Assembly (NCBI GenBank): GCA_963696675.1
Contig: CAVOLM010000012.1
Location: forward strand, 35,355-99,354
Direction of reading: 5' to 3'
DNA: 64,000 bases
Origin: DATBVX01 sp963696675
GTDB lineage: Bacteria > Pseudomonadota > Gammaproteobacteria > Steroidobacterales > Steroidobacteraceae
Notes under the pieces: model-generated
Told to the model about the DNA's origin: nothing
What the model saw: the letters and a program-made list of their open reading frames with translations, nothing else
Databases searched by the model: none
Shown here: piece after piece, positions 48,807 through 61,207 of the stretch
Position numbering within the stretch: the stretch's first letter is position 1
Layout of the letters: each line of letters opens with the position of its first letter
Program-made: the position numbers and the translations under genes

Positions 48807-50545
48807 ATGCAGCGCACAGTACTGGTCCTGTTGCCGATCCTGGCAGTCGGCGGTTGCAACGGCTCGAAGCCGCAACCGGCGTCGGATTCTTCACCACCGG
48901 CGACCACCGGGCAATCATCATCGATGCCCGAGGGCGGCCACAACATGCCGGGCATTCCCTCGACGGTCGCCGATTGGGCGCGGGGTGCAGCGCTTTTCGA
49001 CAACCTGGGCAGTTACCACCGCAAGATTGCGACAGTCCTCGGCCCAGGCACAACAGTACTTCGACCAGGGCATGCGTTTTCTCTGGGCGTTCAACCACGA
49101 CGAGTCGACACGCTCGTTCGCACGCGCAGCGCAGCTCGATCCACAATGTGCGGCCTGCTACTGGGGCGTGGCGCTCACGGTCGGCCCCAACTACAACCTG
49201 CCGCTGATGATGGAGCCGCGCGCCAAGGTCGCCTTCGAGGCCCTGCAGCTCGCGCAACACGAACGCCGCCCATGCCACACCGATCGAGCAGGCGCTGATC
49301 GGCGCACTTGGGCGTCGCTATCCTAATGCGCAGCCGCTCGACCCTTCGAACTCGGCACCCGTGCTTGCGGCCTACGCTGATGCGATGAAGAACGTCGCGC
49401 GACAGTTTCCGGAAGACCTCGACGTGCAGACCTTGTATGCCGAGTCACTCATGAATATCACACCGTGGAAATTGTGGAGTCCGGACGGCAAGCCTTCGCC
49501 AGGAACGGTGGAAATACAGAAGACCCTGGAATTCGTCATGTCGCGCGATCCGCAACACCCCGGTGCGAATCACTACTACATTCACACGCTGGAGGCCTCG
49601 CCACACCCCGAGAAGGCAATAACCTCGGCGGAGCGCCTGCGCGGCATGATGCCCGCAGCGGGGCATCTCGAGCATATGCCCGCGCACATCCTGCAACGGG
49701 TCGGCCGTTACGAAGAAGCGGCGGAGGCCAACCGCAAGGGTGCCGCGGCGGATGAGCTCTATTTCAAGGCGACGCAACCACCCGATTACTACGCGATGTA
49801 TACCGGGCACAACTACCAGTTCCTGGCGTACTCGGCCGCGATGGAAGGGCGCCAGGCAGAGACGCTCGATGCCGTGCGCAATTCTCGCCGCGTTATTCCC
49901 GATGAGATGCTGCTGGCCATGCCCGGTTTCGACTGGTATCTCACCGAGGAGTACGCGGCCACGGTGCGGTTTGGCCTGTGGGACGAGATGCTGGCGAAGA
50001 CCGCGCCTGATCCCAAGCTCCACGCTCTCACGGGCGGATATCTCTACGGAAAAGGGGTGGCGCTCGCCGCCAAGGGTCAAGTCGATCAGGCCAAGGCGAC
50101 GCTGGCGGAACTCGAAAAGCTTGCGCAAGCGGTGCCGGCCGATGCGCCTTCCGGCTTCAACACCACGAAAGACGTCCTCGGAGTGGCCGTGCCGATCGTG
50201 CGTGCACGTATCGCGGCAGCGGAGCATCGTTCGGACGAAGCAATCGCGCAGTTGCGTGAAGCCGTGCTGGGCGAGGACAAGCTCGCGTACGACGAGCCGA
50301 GGGATTGGTTCTTTCCGGTGCGTCACCTGCTCGGCGCGCAATTGCTGGCGGCCAATCGGCCCGCGGAGGCGGAGGCCGTGTATCGCGAGGATCTCGTGCG
50401 CAATCCGTCGAATGGCTGGTCGCTCTATGGACTGAGCGCAGCGCTCAAGGCGCAGAAAAAAGCTGCGGAGGCCGTAAACGTCGATGTGCAGCTGCGCACT
50501 GCGTGGAAGAACGCCGATATCGCTTTGACCGCGTCCGCGTTCTAG
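48807..50545 (+). CDS. TPR-containing lipoprotein, two frame breaks
   Basis: About 579 residues. A lipoprotein signal (LPILAVGGCNGS) is followed by FDNLGSYHRKIAT, then after a break near 49045 QYFDQGMRFLWAFNHDESTR and DPQCAACYWGVALTVGPNYN. After a second break near 49262 the frame is intact: AYADAMKNVARQFPEDLDVQ, LYAESLMNITPW, HYYIHTLEASPHPEKAITSA and further TPR pairs. The motif order is that of a widespread uncharacterised family of long TPR proteins. Role unknown. Breaks are probably technical. Confidence 0.78.
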
Positions 50546-50557
50546 CTCTTGCTGGGA

Positions 50558-51631
50558 TCAGTTCGCCGCGCCGCTCCTTGCGGTCGCGGCGCCAGCTTTC
50601 ACCGGCATGTAGACATCGGTCTGCAGCTTCTCGTCCGGCGTAGTGACGGGATCACTGATGTATTGCTCCCACGAGGGTCCGTTCGAGTCCAGTCCTTTCG
50701 CGACCATGTAGTCCTCGAGCGCGCGGTACGCGTCAGGCAAAGTCGAATGATCACCGATGTGGATGCCCTTGAGTGCGCGCCCGGCATACGTGCGGCCGAA
50801 GCGAATCACACCAGTCTCTGAAGCCGCAGCTCGAGTCGCGTCGGTCACCCCTGCCACCGGAATCGCGGCCTGAAATCCCCAGCCGCTTTCGTCGTAGAAG
50901 CGATTGACGGCGAGCGGCGCGCCGTTTTGCGTCAGGGCGTGCGCCTGCATGAACTGCCCGATCCGCGAGTAGGCAGCGCCGAGTGCCTTGGAAATCGATT
51001 CCGGATCGAGGCTGGTCACACCCTCCACGTAGGCAATGTCGATCGCGTTGGCGTCCACCTCGGTGATTTTCAAAGTCTCGCCCGACTCGGTGGGCACCGG
51101 GGTCGCCTCCCCGAGCGCCTTGAGCTTGCCGAGCCCGCGCTCGAATTCGGCGCCAACGATCGAATCCATTGCCAGGCCGAAGTAGCGTCCGAGCATGTTG
51201 TTGCCCAGGTCGGTGTCGAAGCCCCAGGTGACTTTCGTACCCGCGGCCTCGGGAGCGAGGGTCAGGACCGCTTCGCCGCTGCCCTGCGCGCCGAAGTCGA
51301 GATGCGTGCGCACGCGCTGCTCGGGAACGGATTCGACGATCTCCTGTGAGCCCGCGCCAACCGAGGAGTCATCGCTGGACCATGCCAGACGGGAACCAAC
51401 GCCGCGCTCCGGGCCGCTGAAGGAATAGCGGGCGTTCGGGTCCTTCTCGAACCATGGCGACCACTCGTTGAAACGGCGCAGATCGTTGACGATATCGTAA
51501 ACCGCCGCGGGCGGCGCCGCGATGCTCACCGAGCGCTCGACGTGCGCGGCCGAAGGCAAGAACAGCCCGATGAGCGCGAGCAGCACGATCAGCGCCACCA
51601 GGCCAATCAGGATCGGCTTGAGGATTTTCAC
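50558..51631 (-). CDS. SRPBCC domain fused to GyrI-like domain, membrane-anchored
   Basis: 357 residues starting at a GTG with GAGGAG upstream. A single N-terminal membrane segment (PILIGLVALIVLLALIGLFL) is followed by an SRPBCC/START domain (about 30-175; RSVSIAAPPAAVYDIVNDLR, FNEWSPWF) and a GyrI/AraC-effector-like domain (about 185-345; ALGAAYSRIGQFMQAHAL, GFQAAIPVAG). Both folds bind small hydrophobic ligands. This fusion is fairly common in proteobacteria; function unknown. Convergent with the TPR lipoprotein, 12 bp apart. Confidence 0.82.
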   Translation of the reverse strand: MKILKPILIGLVALIVLLALIGLFLPSAAHVERSVSIAAPPAAVYDIVNDLRRFNEWSPWFEKDPNARYSFSGPERGVGSRLAWSSDDSSVGAGSQEIVESVPEQRVRTHLDFGAQGSGEAVLTLAPEAAGTKVTWGFDTDLGNNMLGRYFGLAMDSIVGAEFERGLGKLKALGEATPVPTESGETLKITEVDANAIDIAYVEGVTSLDPESISKALGAAYSRIGQFMQAHALTQNGAPLAVNRFYDESGWGFQAAIPVAGVTDATRAAASETGVIRFGRTYAGRALKGIHIGDHSTLPDAYRALEDYMVAKGLDSNGPSWEQYISDPVTTPDEKLQTDVYMPVKAGAATARSGAAN

Positions 51632-51869
51632 GGCTGGCTCCTCGACGCGACCGCGGCACTATAAGTCGTGTGCCGACGCGCTGCCAGAAAATGGCGCATT
51701 TCTGAATCCAGGCGACGGGGCACTGCGAATCAAACATTTCGTGCACCGATTTGTCACGCGCAGCGCTGCAAAAACTGCTGCGTTCTCTGCATCCAGCATC
51801 TTCCCATCCGCGAACAGTCGGCGTGACAAGGGCTCATGTCGAGCCCGAGAGAAGACAAGGGAAGACACC

Positions 51870-53459
51870 ATGAAACACCATGTCCGTTGGGTCGCCGCGC
51901 TGGCTGCCGCTGCGCTACCACTCCTCGCCACTGCGTCCAGCCACCGCGAGGCGCCGAATATCACGCGCTTTCCGACCGTCGATTCCACCGACTTCTACAT
52001 GTTCATGAGCTACGAGCCGGGTCGCGAGAACTACGTCACGCTGCTCGCGGACTATGTGCCTCTGGAAGATCCCTACGGTGGACCGAACTACTTCGCGCTC
52101 GATCCATTTGCACTGTACGAGATCCATATCGACAACGATGGCGATGCACGTGAAGACCTCACGTTTCAGTTTCGCTTCAGCAACACGCTGGCGAACGGCA
52201 ACCAGGGCATCAAGCTCAACATCGGGCCGAACGGCAGCCAGCAGGCAGTCGCGGTGCCCCTCAAGAACGTCGGGCCGGTGAGTGCGGGCAGTAATGCGGC
52301 ACTCAATTTCCGCGAGTCATACACGCTGTCTCTGGTACGCGGCGATAAGCGGCACGGCCAGGGCGCCGCCATCACCAACGTGGCGAACGGCGGCGGCACG
52401 TTCGGTAAGCCGTACGATTATGTCGGCACCAAGACCTTCGGCGATGCGAACGCCTACGAAGCCTACGCCCGCAGCTTCCTCTACGACATCAGCATCCCGG
52501 GTTGCTCGGGGCAGGGCCGCGTATTCGTCGGGCAGCGTGATGAGCCATTTGCCGTCAATCTCGGCAAAGTATTCGACCTGGTGAATCTCGTGCCGGTCGA
52601 AGGCGACAGCGCTCCGGGTGCAGGGGATGGCAAGGGCTTCCCCGGCGGCATCAACCAAGATCGCGCCAACGATACGATCGGCGACAAGAACATCACGACG
52701 CTAGCCCTCGAGATTCCGGCTGCTTGCCTGACTGGCAGCGGCAACGGCGTGATCGGCGCGTGGACCAGCGCCAGCCTGCGTCAGGCCCGCATTCTCAATC
52801 CACGGCCGACGTTCAATCGTCCGGAAATCAACGGCGGAGCATTCACACAGGTGTCCCGTCTGTCGATGCCACTGGTCAACGAGGTGGTGATCGGCATTCC
52901 CGACAAGGACCGCTTCAATGCGAGTGAACCCAGGGACGACGGGCAGTTCGCGACCTACGTGACCAACCCGACGCTGCCTGCGTTGCTCGATATCCTGTTC
53001 CGCGACGCCGTGAACCAGACGCTCGGTACCAACATCCCGAATCTCGCGCCGGCGAATTTCCCGCGCAACGATCTGGTGACGGCATTCCTGACTGGCTTCA
53101 AAGGAGTGAACCAGCTTGCCAAGGTTACGCCATCGGAGATGACGCGACTGAACACGCAGATTGCCGCGACTCCGGCCGCGCAACAGAGCACCTTCGGCGT
53201 CGCCGGCGGCGATCTGGCGGGGTTTCCGAATGGCCGGCGTCCCGGAGATGACGTGGTGGACGTGGCGTTGCGCGTCGTGATGGGCGCGTTGTGCTACCCG
53301 ATTCCCGTCAATGGTCAGCCGACCGATCTCGGGCTGTGCAAGCCAAGCGATGCGCCCGTGGGCAACGTGCCGTTCACCGACGGTGCTCCGGTCAGCGCTG
53401 CGGACTTCGACACGCGCTTTCCGTACCTGCGCACGCCATTCCCTGGCGCGTCCAACTGA
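51870..53459 (+). CDS. DUF4331 exported protein
   Basis: 529 residues with a signal peptide (WVAALAAAALPLLATASS) and the DUF4331 hallmark SSHREAPNITRFPTVDSTDF, then YVTLLADYVPLEDPYGGPNY and DPFALYEIHIDNDGDAREDL. Repeated beta-rich modules end with LVNEVVIGIPDKDRFNAS and DVVDVALRVVMGALC. The family is known as a secreted repeat protein of unknown function, often linked with TPR and HupE/UreJ genes, as here. Acidic loops (DNDGDA) suggest metal binding. First gene of a four-gene operon. The 238 bp upstream show no clear promoter. Confidence 0.87.
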   Translation: MKHHVRWVAALAAAALPLLATASSHREAPNITRFPTVDSTDFYMFMSYEPGRENYVTLLADYVPLEDPYGGPNYFALDPFALYEIHIDNDGDAREDLTFQFRFSNTLANGNQGIKLNIGPNGSQQAVAVPLKNVGPVSAGSNAALNFRESYTLSLVRGDKRHGQGAAITNVANGGGTFGKPYDYVGTKTFGDANAYEAYARSFLYDISIPGCSGQGRVFVGQRDEPFAVNLGKVFDLVNLVPVEGDSAPGAGDGKGFPGGINQDRANDTIGDKNITTLALEIPAACLTGSGNGVIGAWTSASLRQARILNPRPTFNRPEINGGAFTQVSRLSMPLVNEVVIGIPDKDRFNASEPRDDGQFATYVTNPTLPALLDILFRDAVNQTLGTNIPNLAPANFPRNDLVTAFLTGFKGVNQLAKVTPSEMTRLNTQIAATPAAQQSTFGVAGGDLAGFPNGRRPGDDVVDVALRVVMGALCYPIPVNGQPTDLGLCKPSDAPVGNVPFTDGAPVSAADFDTRFPYLRTPFPGASN

Positions 53460-53485
53460 GCGGTGCGGGCTACAGGAGAATCACC

Positions 53486-54022
53486 ATGCACATCTCAATT
53501 CGCTCGGTAATCTGCGTAGCCACCACGGCACTGGCCGTGGCCGGCTGCGGAGGCAGCGGCTATAAAGCTCAGCCTGCACCGGTCGATGGACCGCCGACAC
53601 TCTCCGTGATCGGCGACCAGGCGATCGATCAGGACACGACTACGGCACCGCTTCCATTCAGCGTTGACGATCGTGAAACCGCTGCCGACAACCTCGTGAT
53701 CAGCGTGACCTCGTCCGATACCAGCATCGTCGCCCCTGGTGGGCTGACCCTTGCGGGTAGCGGCACATCGCGAACGTTGCTGATCAGTCCCGTGGAAACC
53801 GCGTTCGGCATGACCAGCATCTCGCTGAGTGCCAAGGACGGAGCGGGCCAGAGCGTCACGCGCACCTTCGCTGTGACCGTGAAACCTGTATTCGTGTCAT
53901 TCACGAAATTTGCGAGTGACACGTTTGCGACCGAGGAGGGCTCTGACGTTCGGCAGCTCAGGGGCTTCACGCTCGACGGTGACGCGGACGACAACTCCGC
54001 GGCGTTCGACAACCTGTTCTGA
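53486..54022 (+). CDS. Lipoprotein with Ig-like/cadherin-like repeat
   Basis: 178 residues; lipobox VAGCGGSG, then GPPTLSVIGDQAIDQDTTTA and ISLSAKDGAGQSVTRTFAVT, the strand pattern of VCBS/cadherin-like surface modules. The C-terminal part (FTKFASDTFATEEGSDVRQL) is unlike known repeats. AGGAGA lies upstream of the ATG, 26 bp after the DUF4331 stop. Probably the surface partner of DUF4331. Confidence 0.75.
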   Translation: MHISIRSVICVATTALAVAGCGGSGYKAQPAPVDGPPTLSVIGDQAIDQDTTTAPLPFSVDDRETAADNLVISVTSSDTSIVAPGGLTLAGSGTSRTLLISPVETAFGMTSISLSAKDGAGQSVTRTFAVTVKPVFVSFTKFASDTFATEEGSDVRQLRGFTLDGDADDNSAAFDNLF

Positions 54023-54036
54023 AGATGGCCATTTAT

Positions 54037-54065
54037 GTGGCGGGCCCGGTGAGCGGGCCTGCCAC
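54037..54065 (+). repeat. Strong hairpin inside the DUF4331 operon
   Basis: GTGGCGGGCCCG (54037-54048), loop GTGAG, CGGGCCTGCCAC (54054-54065): a 12-bp stem with a single G-T pair. It stands between the lipoprotein and the TPR gene and has no T-run. It may divide expression between the first two and the last two genes. Confidence 0.65.
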
Positions 54066-54090
54066 AGTCTTGACCGAGGATGCCGTAGTC

Positions 54091-55266
54091 ATGCAAGCCA
54101 TCTGTGCCGCCCTTGTCATCTGTCTTGCCGGCGCCACCCTGCCGACAATCGCCTGTGCCGAGCCGTTCGTGCCACGCGATGCTTCACTGGTCGTGCTGCG
54201 CGTGCCCGCCGATCCGGCGCTCAAGCGTCTCGCATCGCTCGAGGCTGCGCTGCGCGCCGATCCTGACAATACCGCACGAATCTACGCTCTCACCGAGGCC
54301 TACATCGCCATCGGACGCCGCAGCGCAGAGCCACGCTATTTCGGTCGTGCCGAGGTTTTGCTGACGCCGCGCCTGCAGGGGCCTTCCGCGCCGGCGGAGC
54401 TGCGGCTGCAACTCGCCGACATCCTGCAGTATCGACATGAGTACGAGCCCGCCCTCGAACAGATTTCGCAAGCCTTGGCACAGGACCACGGCAATACGCG
54501 CGCTCACCTGATGCGCGCCGCGATCTGGCAAGCGTCAGGCCGGTTCACGGAGGCACGCGCGGAATGTGCCTCAGTTCTGGCTGCGGGCGAAGGCGTTGCG
54601 GGCAGCGCGTGTCTCGCGCAGGTCATGGGCATGACCGGTCAGGTCGAACGCGCGCGGCTGTTGTTATCGCGGCTCTGCGCATCTTCAGCGCCATCGCTTC
54701 CACCGCATGCGAGCTGGGTGCTCGCCGCGCTGGCGGACCTGGAGGAAAGATCAGGGGATGTCGCTGCGGCGGAACGCAGCCTGCGTCGCGCCGTGGCCGC
54801 GGATCCGAACGACTTCTACGCGCGCTTTGCCCTCGCCGATCTGCTGCTGGCCCGCAAGCGTTCCGGTGAAGTGGATCAAGTCCTGCAGGGGCTGCCCGTC
54901 ACCGAGGGCGTGCTGATGAGGCTGGCCGAATCCCAGGCTGCATTGAACGCCGGTAAGCCCAACGCGTATCTGGCAATCCTTACGGATCGTCTTGAGGCGG
55001 CCCGCAACCGGGGAGAGCGAATCCATGCGCGCGACCTTGCCAGGGTGCAGCTGCGCCTGCTCGGGGATCCAGCCGTCGCATTACGAGCAGCTCGAGACAA
55101 CTGGGCTCAACAGCGTGAACCGGCGGACGCGCGCCTGCTGGTCGAATGCGGGCTGGCTGCGCACGATCGAGCAGCCATCGCCGAGGTCACGGAGTGGCAG
55201 CGTCGCACTTCGTACCAGGACGCCACACTCGATGCATTGCTGTCGCCCGCCGGGCCAGCAGGCTGA
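54091..55266 (+). CDS. Exported TPR protein of the DUF4331 operon
   Basis: 391 residues from the ATG at 54091, with a signal segment (ICAALVICLAGATLPTIACA). TPR-like pairs run through the chain: RIYALTEAYIAIGRRSAEPR, QLADILQYRHEYEPALEQIS, AAIWQASGRFTEARAECASV, ALADLEERSGDVAAAERSLR and FALADLLLARKRSGEVDQVL. An ATG at 54025 would include the hairpin and lacks a signal sequence at the N-terminus, so the later start is preferred. The stop lies 5 bp before the HupE-like ATG. Confidence 0.82.
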   Translation: MQAICAALVICLAGATLPTIACAEPFVPRDASLVVLRVPADPALKRLASLEAALRADPDNTARIYALTEAYIAIGRRSAEPRYFGRAEVLLTPRLQGPSAPAELRLQLADILQYRHEYEPALEQISQALAQDHGNTRAHLMRAAIWQASGRFTEARAECASVLAAGEGVAGSACLAQVMGMTGQVERARLLLSRLCASSAPSLPPHASWVLAALADLEERSGDVAAAERSLRRAVAADPNDFYARFALADLLLARKRSGEVDQVLQGLPVTEGVLMRLAESQAALNAGKPNAYLAILTDRLEAARNRGERIHARDLARVQLRLLGDPAVALRAARDNWAQQREPADARLLVECGLAAHDRAAIAEVTEWQRRTSYQDATLDALLSPAGPAG

Positions 55267-55271
55267 CGTTC

Positions 55272-56396
55272 ATGCGCACGCTGCTGCTCGCGTTGAGCCT
55301 GCTGTTCCCTGGCCTTTCGTTCGGCCACGCCTTGAGCGGGAGTTACCTGACGATCGAAGCGGATTCACGCGCTCGGCATCTGGATGGCCGGTGGGAAATT
55401 CGCATCGCCGATCTCAACGACGCTCTCAACCTGGACAGCGACGGTGATGGGGCGGTGACCTGGGCTGACCTCGATCGCGAGGCGCCGCGCACCGCTGAGT
55501 ACGTACTGTCACGCCTCACTGTGCAACAAGGGGCGGCGAACTGTGCGCTGACGCGGGGTCGGCAACTGCTGAACGAACGCAGTGACGGCTACTACCTGGC
55601 ACTCGAATTCGGGGGCCAGTGCCCGCAAAGCGATGGCGCCCTGGCGGTGGAGTCGCGGCTGTTCTTCGATCGCGATGCCTCGCATCGCGTGTTGATGAAA
55701 GTCGCACTCGGCGCCGCGATCCGCTCCACGCTCCTGTCCCCACTGCAACCGCGCTGGCAGGCGCCGCGCGAGGCCAGCGCGATCCAGACGCTGGCCGCCT
55801 TCCTCAAGGAAGGCATCCGGCACATCTGGATCGGATACGACCATATCGCCTTTCTGATCCTGCTGTTGTTGCCGGCCGTGCTGGTTTCGCGCACCAATGG
55901 GCACGGTGACGGCGGTGGCTCATGGGAGCCTGCGGCTCGATGGACGGGTGTCGCGGGGACTGTCCTGCGAATCGTCACCGCGTTTACGATTGCTCATTCG
56001 ATCACGCTGTCGCTCGCCGCATTAGGAGTCGTCGTGCCGCCGGAGCGGCCGGTGGAGATCGGGATTGCCGCCTCGGTGATCGTAGCGGGGGTCGTCAATC
56101 TCTATCCCCGCATGGCGCAACGCGGCACGCTGCTCGCCTTCACCTTCGGCCTGCTGCACGGTTTTGGCTTCGCCAATGTTTTGCGTGAGCTCGATCTCGC
56201 CTCGACGTCCCTGGCGTGGCCGCTGGCAGGATTCAATCTTGGCGTCGAGATCGGTCAGCTCACGATCGTTCTATTGGTGTTGCCGATCATCTATGCGGCC
56301 CGGCAATCGCCCCTGTATCTGCGCCGCATCGTCCCCGCGACCTCAATCATGGTCGCGGTCCTGGCGGGCGCCTGGTTGATGCAGCGTCTGGGCTGA
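55272..56396 (+). CDS. HupE/UreJ family membrane protein
   Basis: 374 residues. The signal peptide ends at FGHA, a periplasmic beta-rich domain of about 160 residues follows (EIRIADLNDALNLDSDGDGA has an EF-hand-like loop), then a C-terminal membrane domain of six or seven segments with GIRHIWIGYDHIAFLILLLL, FTIAHSITLSLAALGVV and LLHGFGFANVL, the HupE/UreJ_2 histidine motifs. Relatives import or sense nickel, or serve as redox-linked channels. Last gene of the DUF4331 operon. Confidence 0.87.
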   Translation: MRTLLLALSLLFPGLSFGHALSGSYLTIEADSRARHLDGRWEIRIADLNDALNLDSDGDGAVTWADLDREAPRTAEYVLSRLTVQQGAANCALTRGRQLLNERSDGYYLALEFGGQCPQSDGALAVESRLFFDRDASHRVLMKVALGAAIRSTLLSPLQPRWQAPREASAIQTLAAFLKEGIRHIWIGYDHIAFLILLLLPAVLVSRTNGHGDGGGSWEPAARWTGVAGTVLRIVTAFTIAHSITLSLAALGVVVPPERPVEIGIAASVIVAGVVNLYPRMAQRGTLLAFTFGLLHGFGFANVLRELDLASTSLAWPLAGFNLGVEIGQLTIVLLVLPIIYAARQSPLYLRRIVPATSIMVAVLAGAWLMQRLG

Positions 56397-56450
56397 GGCG
56401 TCGGCAGCCTCGGACCTACGCGTCGAGCAACAGGCACATTTCCCTGGACG

Positions 56451-57301
56451 TCACTGCGGCGGTTCCTGGCCGGGATTGGGATCTTCCATCGGGTAGGTCT
56501 TGGTATCTGGCGCCGCTGGCGGATTCTGCGTGGCCGGTGGTGACGCAGGAGTCGCCGGAGTCGTAGGCTGCGCAGCCGCCGGAGCAGGTGCAGAAGCCGC
56601 AGGCGCGACGGCGTTTGCCGCGGTACGAGTGCCCCGGTCCAGCGTCTCGATGAAACGACGCGCCGCGGGCGGTAGTGGGTCCGTGCTCGCGAGAATGTCT
56701 GCCGTCTTCAAGTCCGGCTTGCCATAGAAAGTGGCATTCGCCTTGTTGTCGATCGCGATGGCCGAGCCGTCGATCGCGATGCCGGCGAACAGGCCACTCG
56801 CACGTGAGTACGAATAGACCTCGGAGAGATTGATGTCAGTCGCGGCCGAGGTCTGCCGCCCGACGGGTCCGGCTGCGACGGAGGCATCGGCGCCCAAGGT
56901 CACTTTGCCGCGCGGTAATTCCTTCGACGCTGCGCTCGGTGGTCAGACACCAGGAGCAGATCCGCGGTTTGTACGCCGGCTTGCCAGCCGAAGCTGCCAC
57001 CGCCCAGCGTGATGAACACGGGATTGCTCCAGCCGCCCTGCGCGTTGCGCACAACCAGCACACCCTTGCCGCCCCTGCCGCCGATTCCGAGGCCGACTTT
57101 CACCACGTTCGGAATCACCGCGATGCCATGGGCTCGTGCGAGCAACCAGTCGGGCGCACGCTGATCGGGCATTGCACTCAGCTCCTCCACGACCTCTGTG
57201 GCCTGCAGCAGGCGCGCTTCTTCACGTGACTGCGCAGTCGCGAGAATCGGCACCAGCAGCAAAGCCGAGAGAAAGCAGGAAATGCGATAGGTCAACGACA
57301 T
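56451..57301 (-). CDS. SYLF-domain (lipid-binding) protein, one frame break
   Basis: About 283 residues with a signal peptide (FLSALLLVPILATAQ). The SYLF/Ysc84 pattern is clear: ATEVVEELSAMPDQRAPDWL, GIAVIPNVVKVGLGIGGRGG, NPVFITLGGGSFGWQAGVQT, ADLLLV. After a break near 56935 it continues VTLGADASVAAGPVGRQTSA, SYSRASGLFAGIAIDGSAIA. The C-terminal 70 residues are Pro/Ala-rich low complexity. Bacterial SYLF proteins are periplasmic and of unclear role. The indel is probably technical. Confidence 0.85.
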
Positions 57302-57392
57302 GATTCCCCCGCTATGGACCCATTGAACGCTCGCAGTCAGTGCGACCGCGGACCGCTGTATCGGTTCCGGATGATTCTACCCCGGCGGGATT

Positions 57393-60102
<2,710 letters not shown>

Positions 60103-60113
<11 letters not shown>

Positions 60114-60675
60114 GCAGGGCGGCGCGGATCGTCTTGGTGAGCCACGCCTTGGCGGTGCGCAGTTCCCGATTCAGCGTCGAGACCGAGATGTCGAGCGCGG
60201 CCGCCGTATCCTCGACGCTCAATCCGGAGAAGTAGTGAATTTCGACGATGTCAGCCAGCCGGCGGTCAACCGCGGCGAGCTGACTCAGTGCCTGGTCGAT
60301 CTCGACGATACCAAAGCCGATGTCGGCAGCTTCGGCGTCGTGTTCCTTGATCTCGAATAGAGTGACGCTGCCCGCACGCTTGTCGGTGGACCGCTGCTTG
60401 GCGTGATCGACCAGGATCCGGCGCATGAGACGGGCCGCGATCGAAAAGAAATGCTTGCGATCGACCCAGGGAACGTCCATCGCTGTCAGACGCTCATAAG
60501 CCTCATGCACGATCGCGGTTGCCTGCAGGGTATGACCGGGACGTTCGCGCTTCATGAAGCGATCGGCCAGCCGCTTCAGTTCGTCGTATACCAGGGGAGT
60601 CAGTCGATCGAGCGCATCTGTCTGCCCGGAACGCCAGTCCCGCAGGAGTTGGGTCACTGAACTGGGTCGGGTCAT
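60103..60675 (-). CDS. ECF-type sigma factor paired with a Ser/Thr kinase
   Basis: 190 residues: region 2 with LTPLVYDELKRLADRFMKRE, ATAIVHEAYERL and KHFFSIAARLMRRILVDHAK, and region 4 with VEIHYFSGLSVEDTAAALDI and STLNRELRTAKAWLTKTI. This is the ECF group annotated as RNA polymerase sigma-70 TIGR02999 type, typically encoded beside a Ser/Thr kinase instead of an anti-sigma factor. The ATG at 60675 gives MTRPSSVTQLLRDWRSG. Divergent from the small peptide genes starting at 60990. Confidence 0.9.
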
Positions 60676-60989
60676 AGCGCTCGGCGTGTTTGCCCTGCCG
60701 CCCTCCCGGCGAACGACGAAACGGTCCCGGGCTCGACTGGCGGTGCCAAGATGACAGCAAGTCTCTGAAAAGTCTAGGGACAAACAGCAGCTTGCGCCGG
60801 CCAGAGCGACGCGTTGCGCTGCAAAATTCGCTTCGAAGCGGCCACTGGTGAAAACTCTCTGAAGTATTTCTTGCCGAAGCTGAGAAGCGATCCCACTTTT
60901 TCTCGCTATTCCTTATGAAGAGGCCCAGGCGGGCCACGGACTCTGGTATCGCAATCAACCAATAAACCCTACCTCCGGAGCGCCATTCC
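60676..60989. other. Divergent intergenic region between sigma factor and peptide genes
   Basis: 314 bp without a gene. It holds the perfect palindrome CGCTTCGAAGCG (60829-60840) and, on the plus strand just before the peptide gene, a ribosome site CCGGAGCG. No convincing -35/-10 pair is seen on either strand, which fits use of an alternative sigma factor such as the ECF factor encoded alongside, but this is inference. Confidence 0.5.
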
Positions 60990-61157
60990 ATGCACAAACA
61001 TCTTCTGGCTGCCCTGCTCGTGACCTTCGGTCTCGGTATTGCAGGCAGCGTTCTTGCCGACAACGTGCCATTTCCGATTCCGCCGAGATTTGCTGACGCC
61101 CTGCCGAATGCACCTGATTTGACGGATAACGTGCCGTTCCCGATTCCGCCGAGATGA
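60990..61157 (+). CDS. Small secreted peptide precursor with a twice-repeated decapeptide
   Basis: 55 residues: signal peptide of about 23 (MHKHLLAALLVTFGLGIAGS, then VLA), followed by DNVPFPIPPR, a 12-residue spacer (FADALPNAPDLT) and a second DNVPFPIPPR at the very C-terminus. The two 30-nt copies (61059-61088 and 61125-61154) differ at three third-codon positions only, so the peptide and not the DNA is kept. GGAG stands 10 bases before the ATG. It precedes another small exported protein and lies beside the ECF sigma/kinase pair. No known family recognised; a processed peptide signal, Pro-rich ligand or toxin-like product are all possible. Confidence 0.75.
   Translation: MHKHLLAALLVTFGLGIAGSVLADNVPFPIPPRFADALPNAPDLTDNVPFPIPPR
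61059..61154 (+). repeat. Two 30-bp repeats encoding DNVPFPIPPR
   Basis: Copies at 61059-61088 and 61125-61154, period 66 bp (22 codons), 27 of 30 bases identical. Each of the three differences is synonymous (GAC/GAT, CCA/CCG, TTT/TTC). Confidence 0.9.
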
Positions 61158-61207
61158 GCCCTGACTTCAGGCCGAGTAGTACGCGCAGGAGAAACGCCGT
61201 GTATCGC

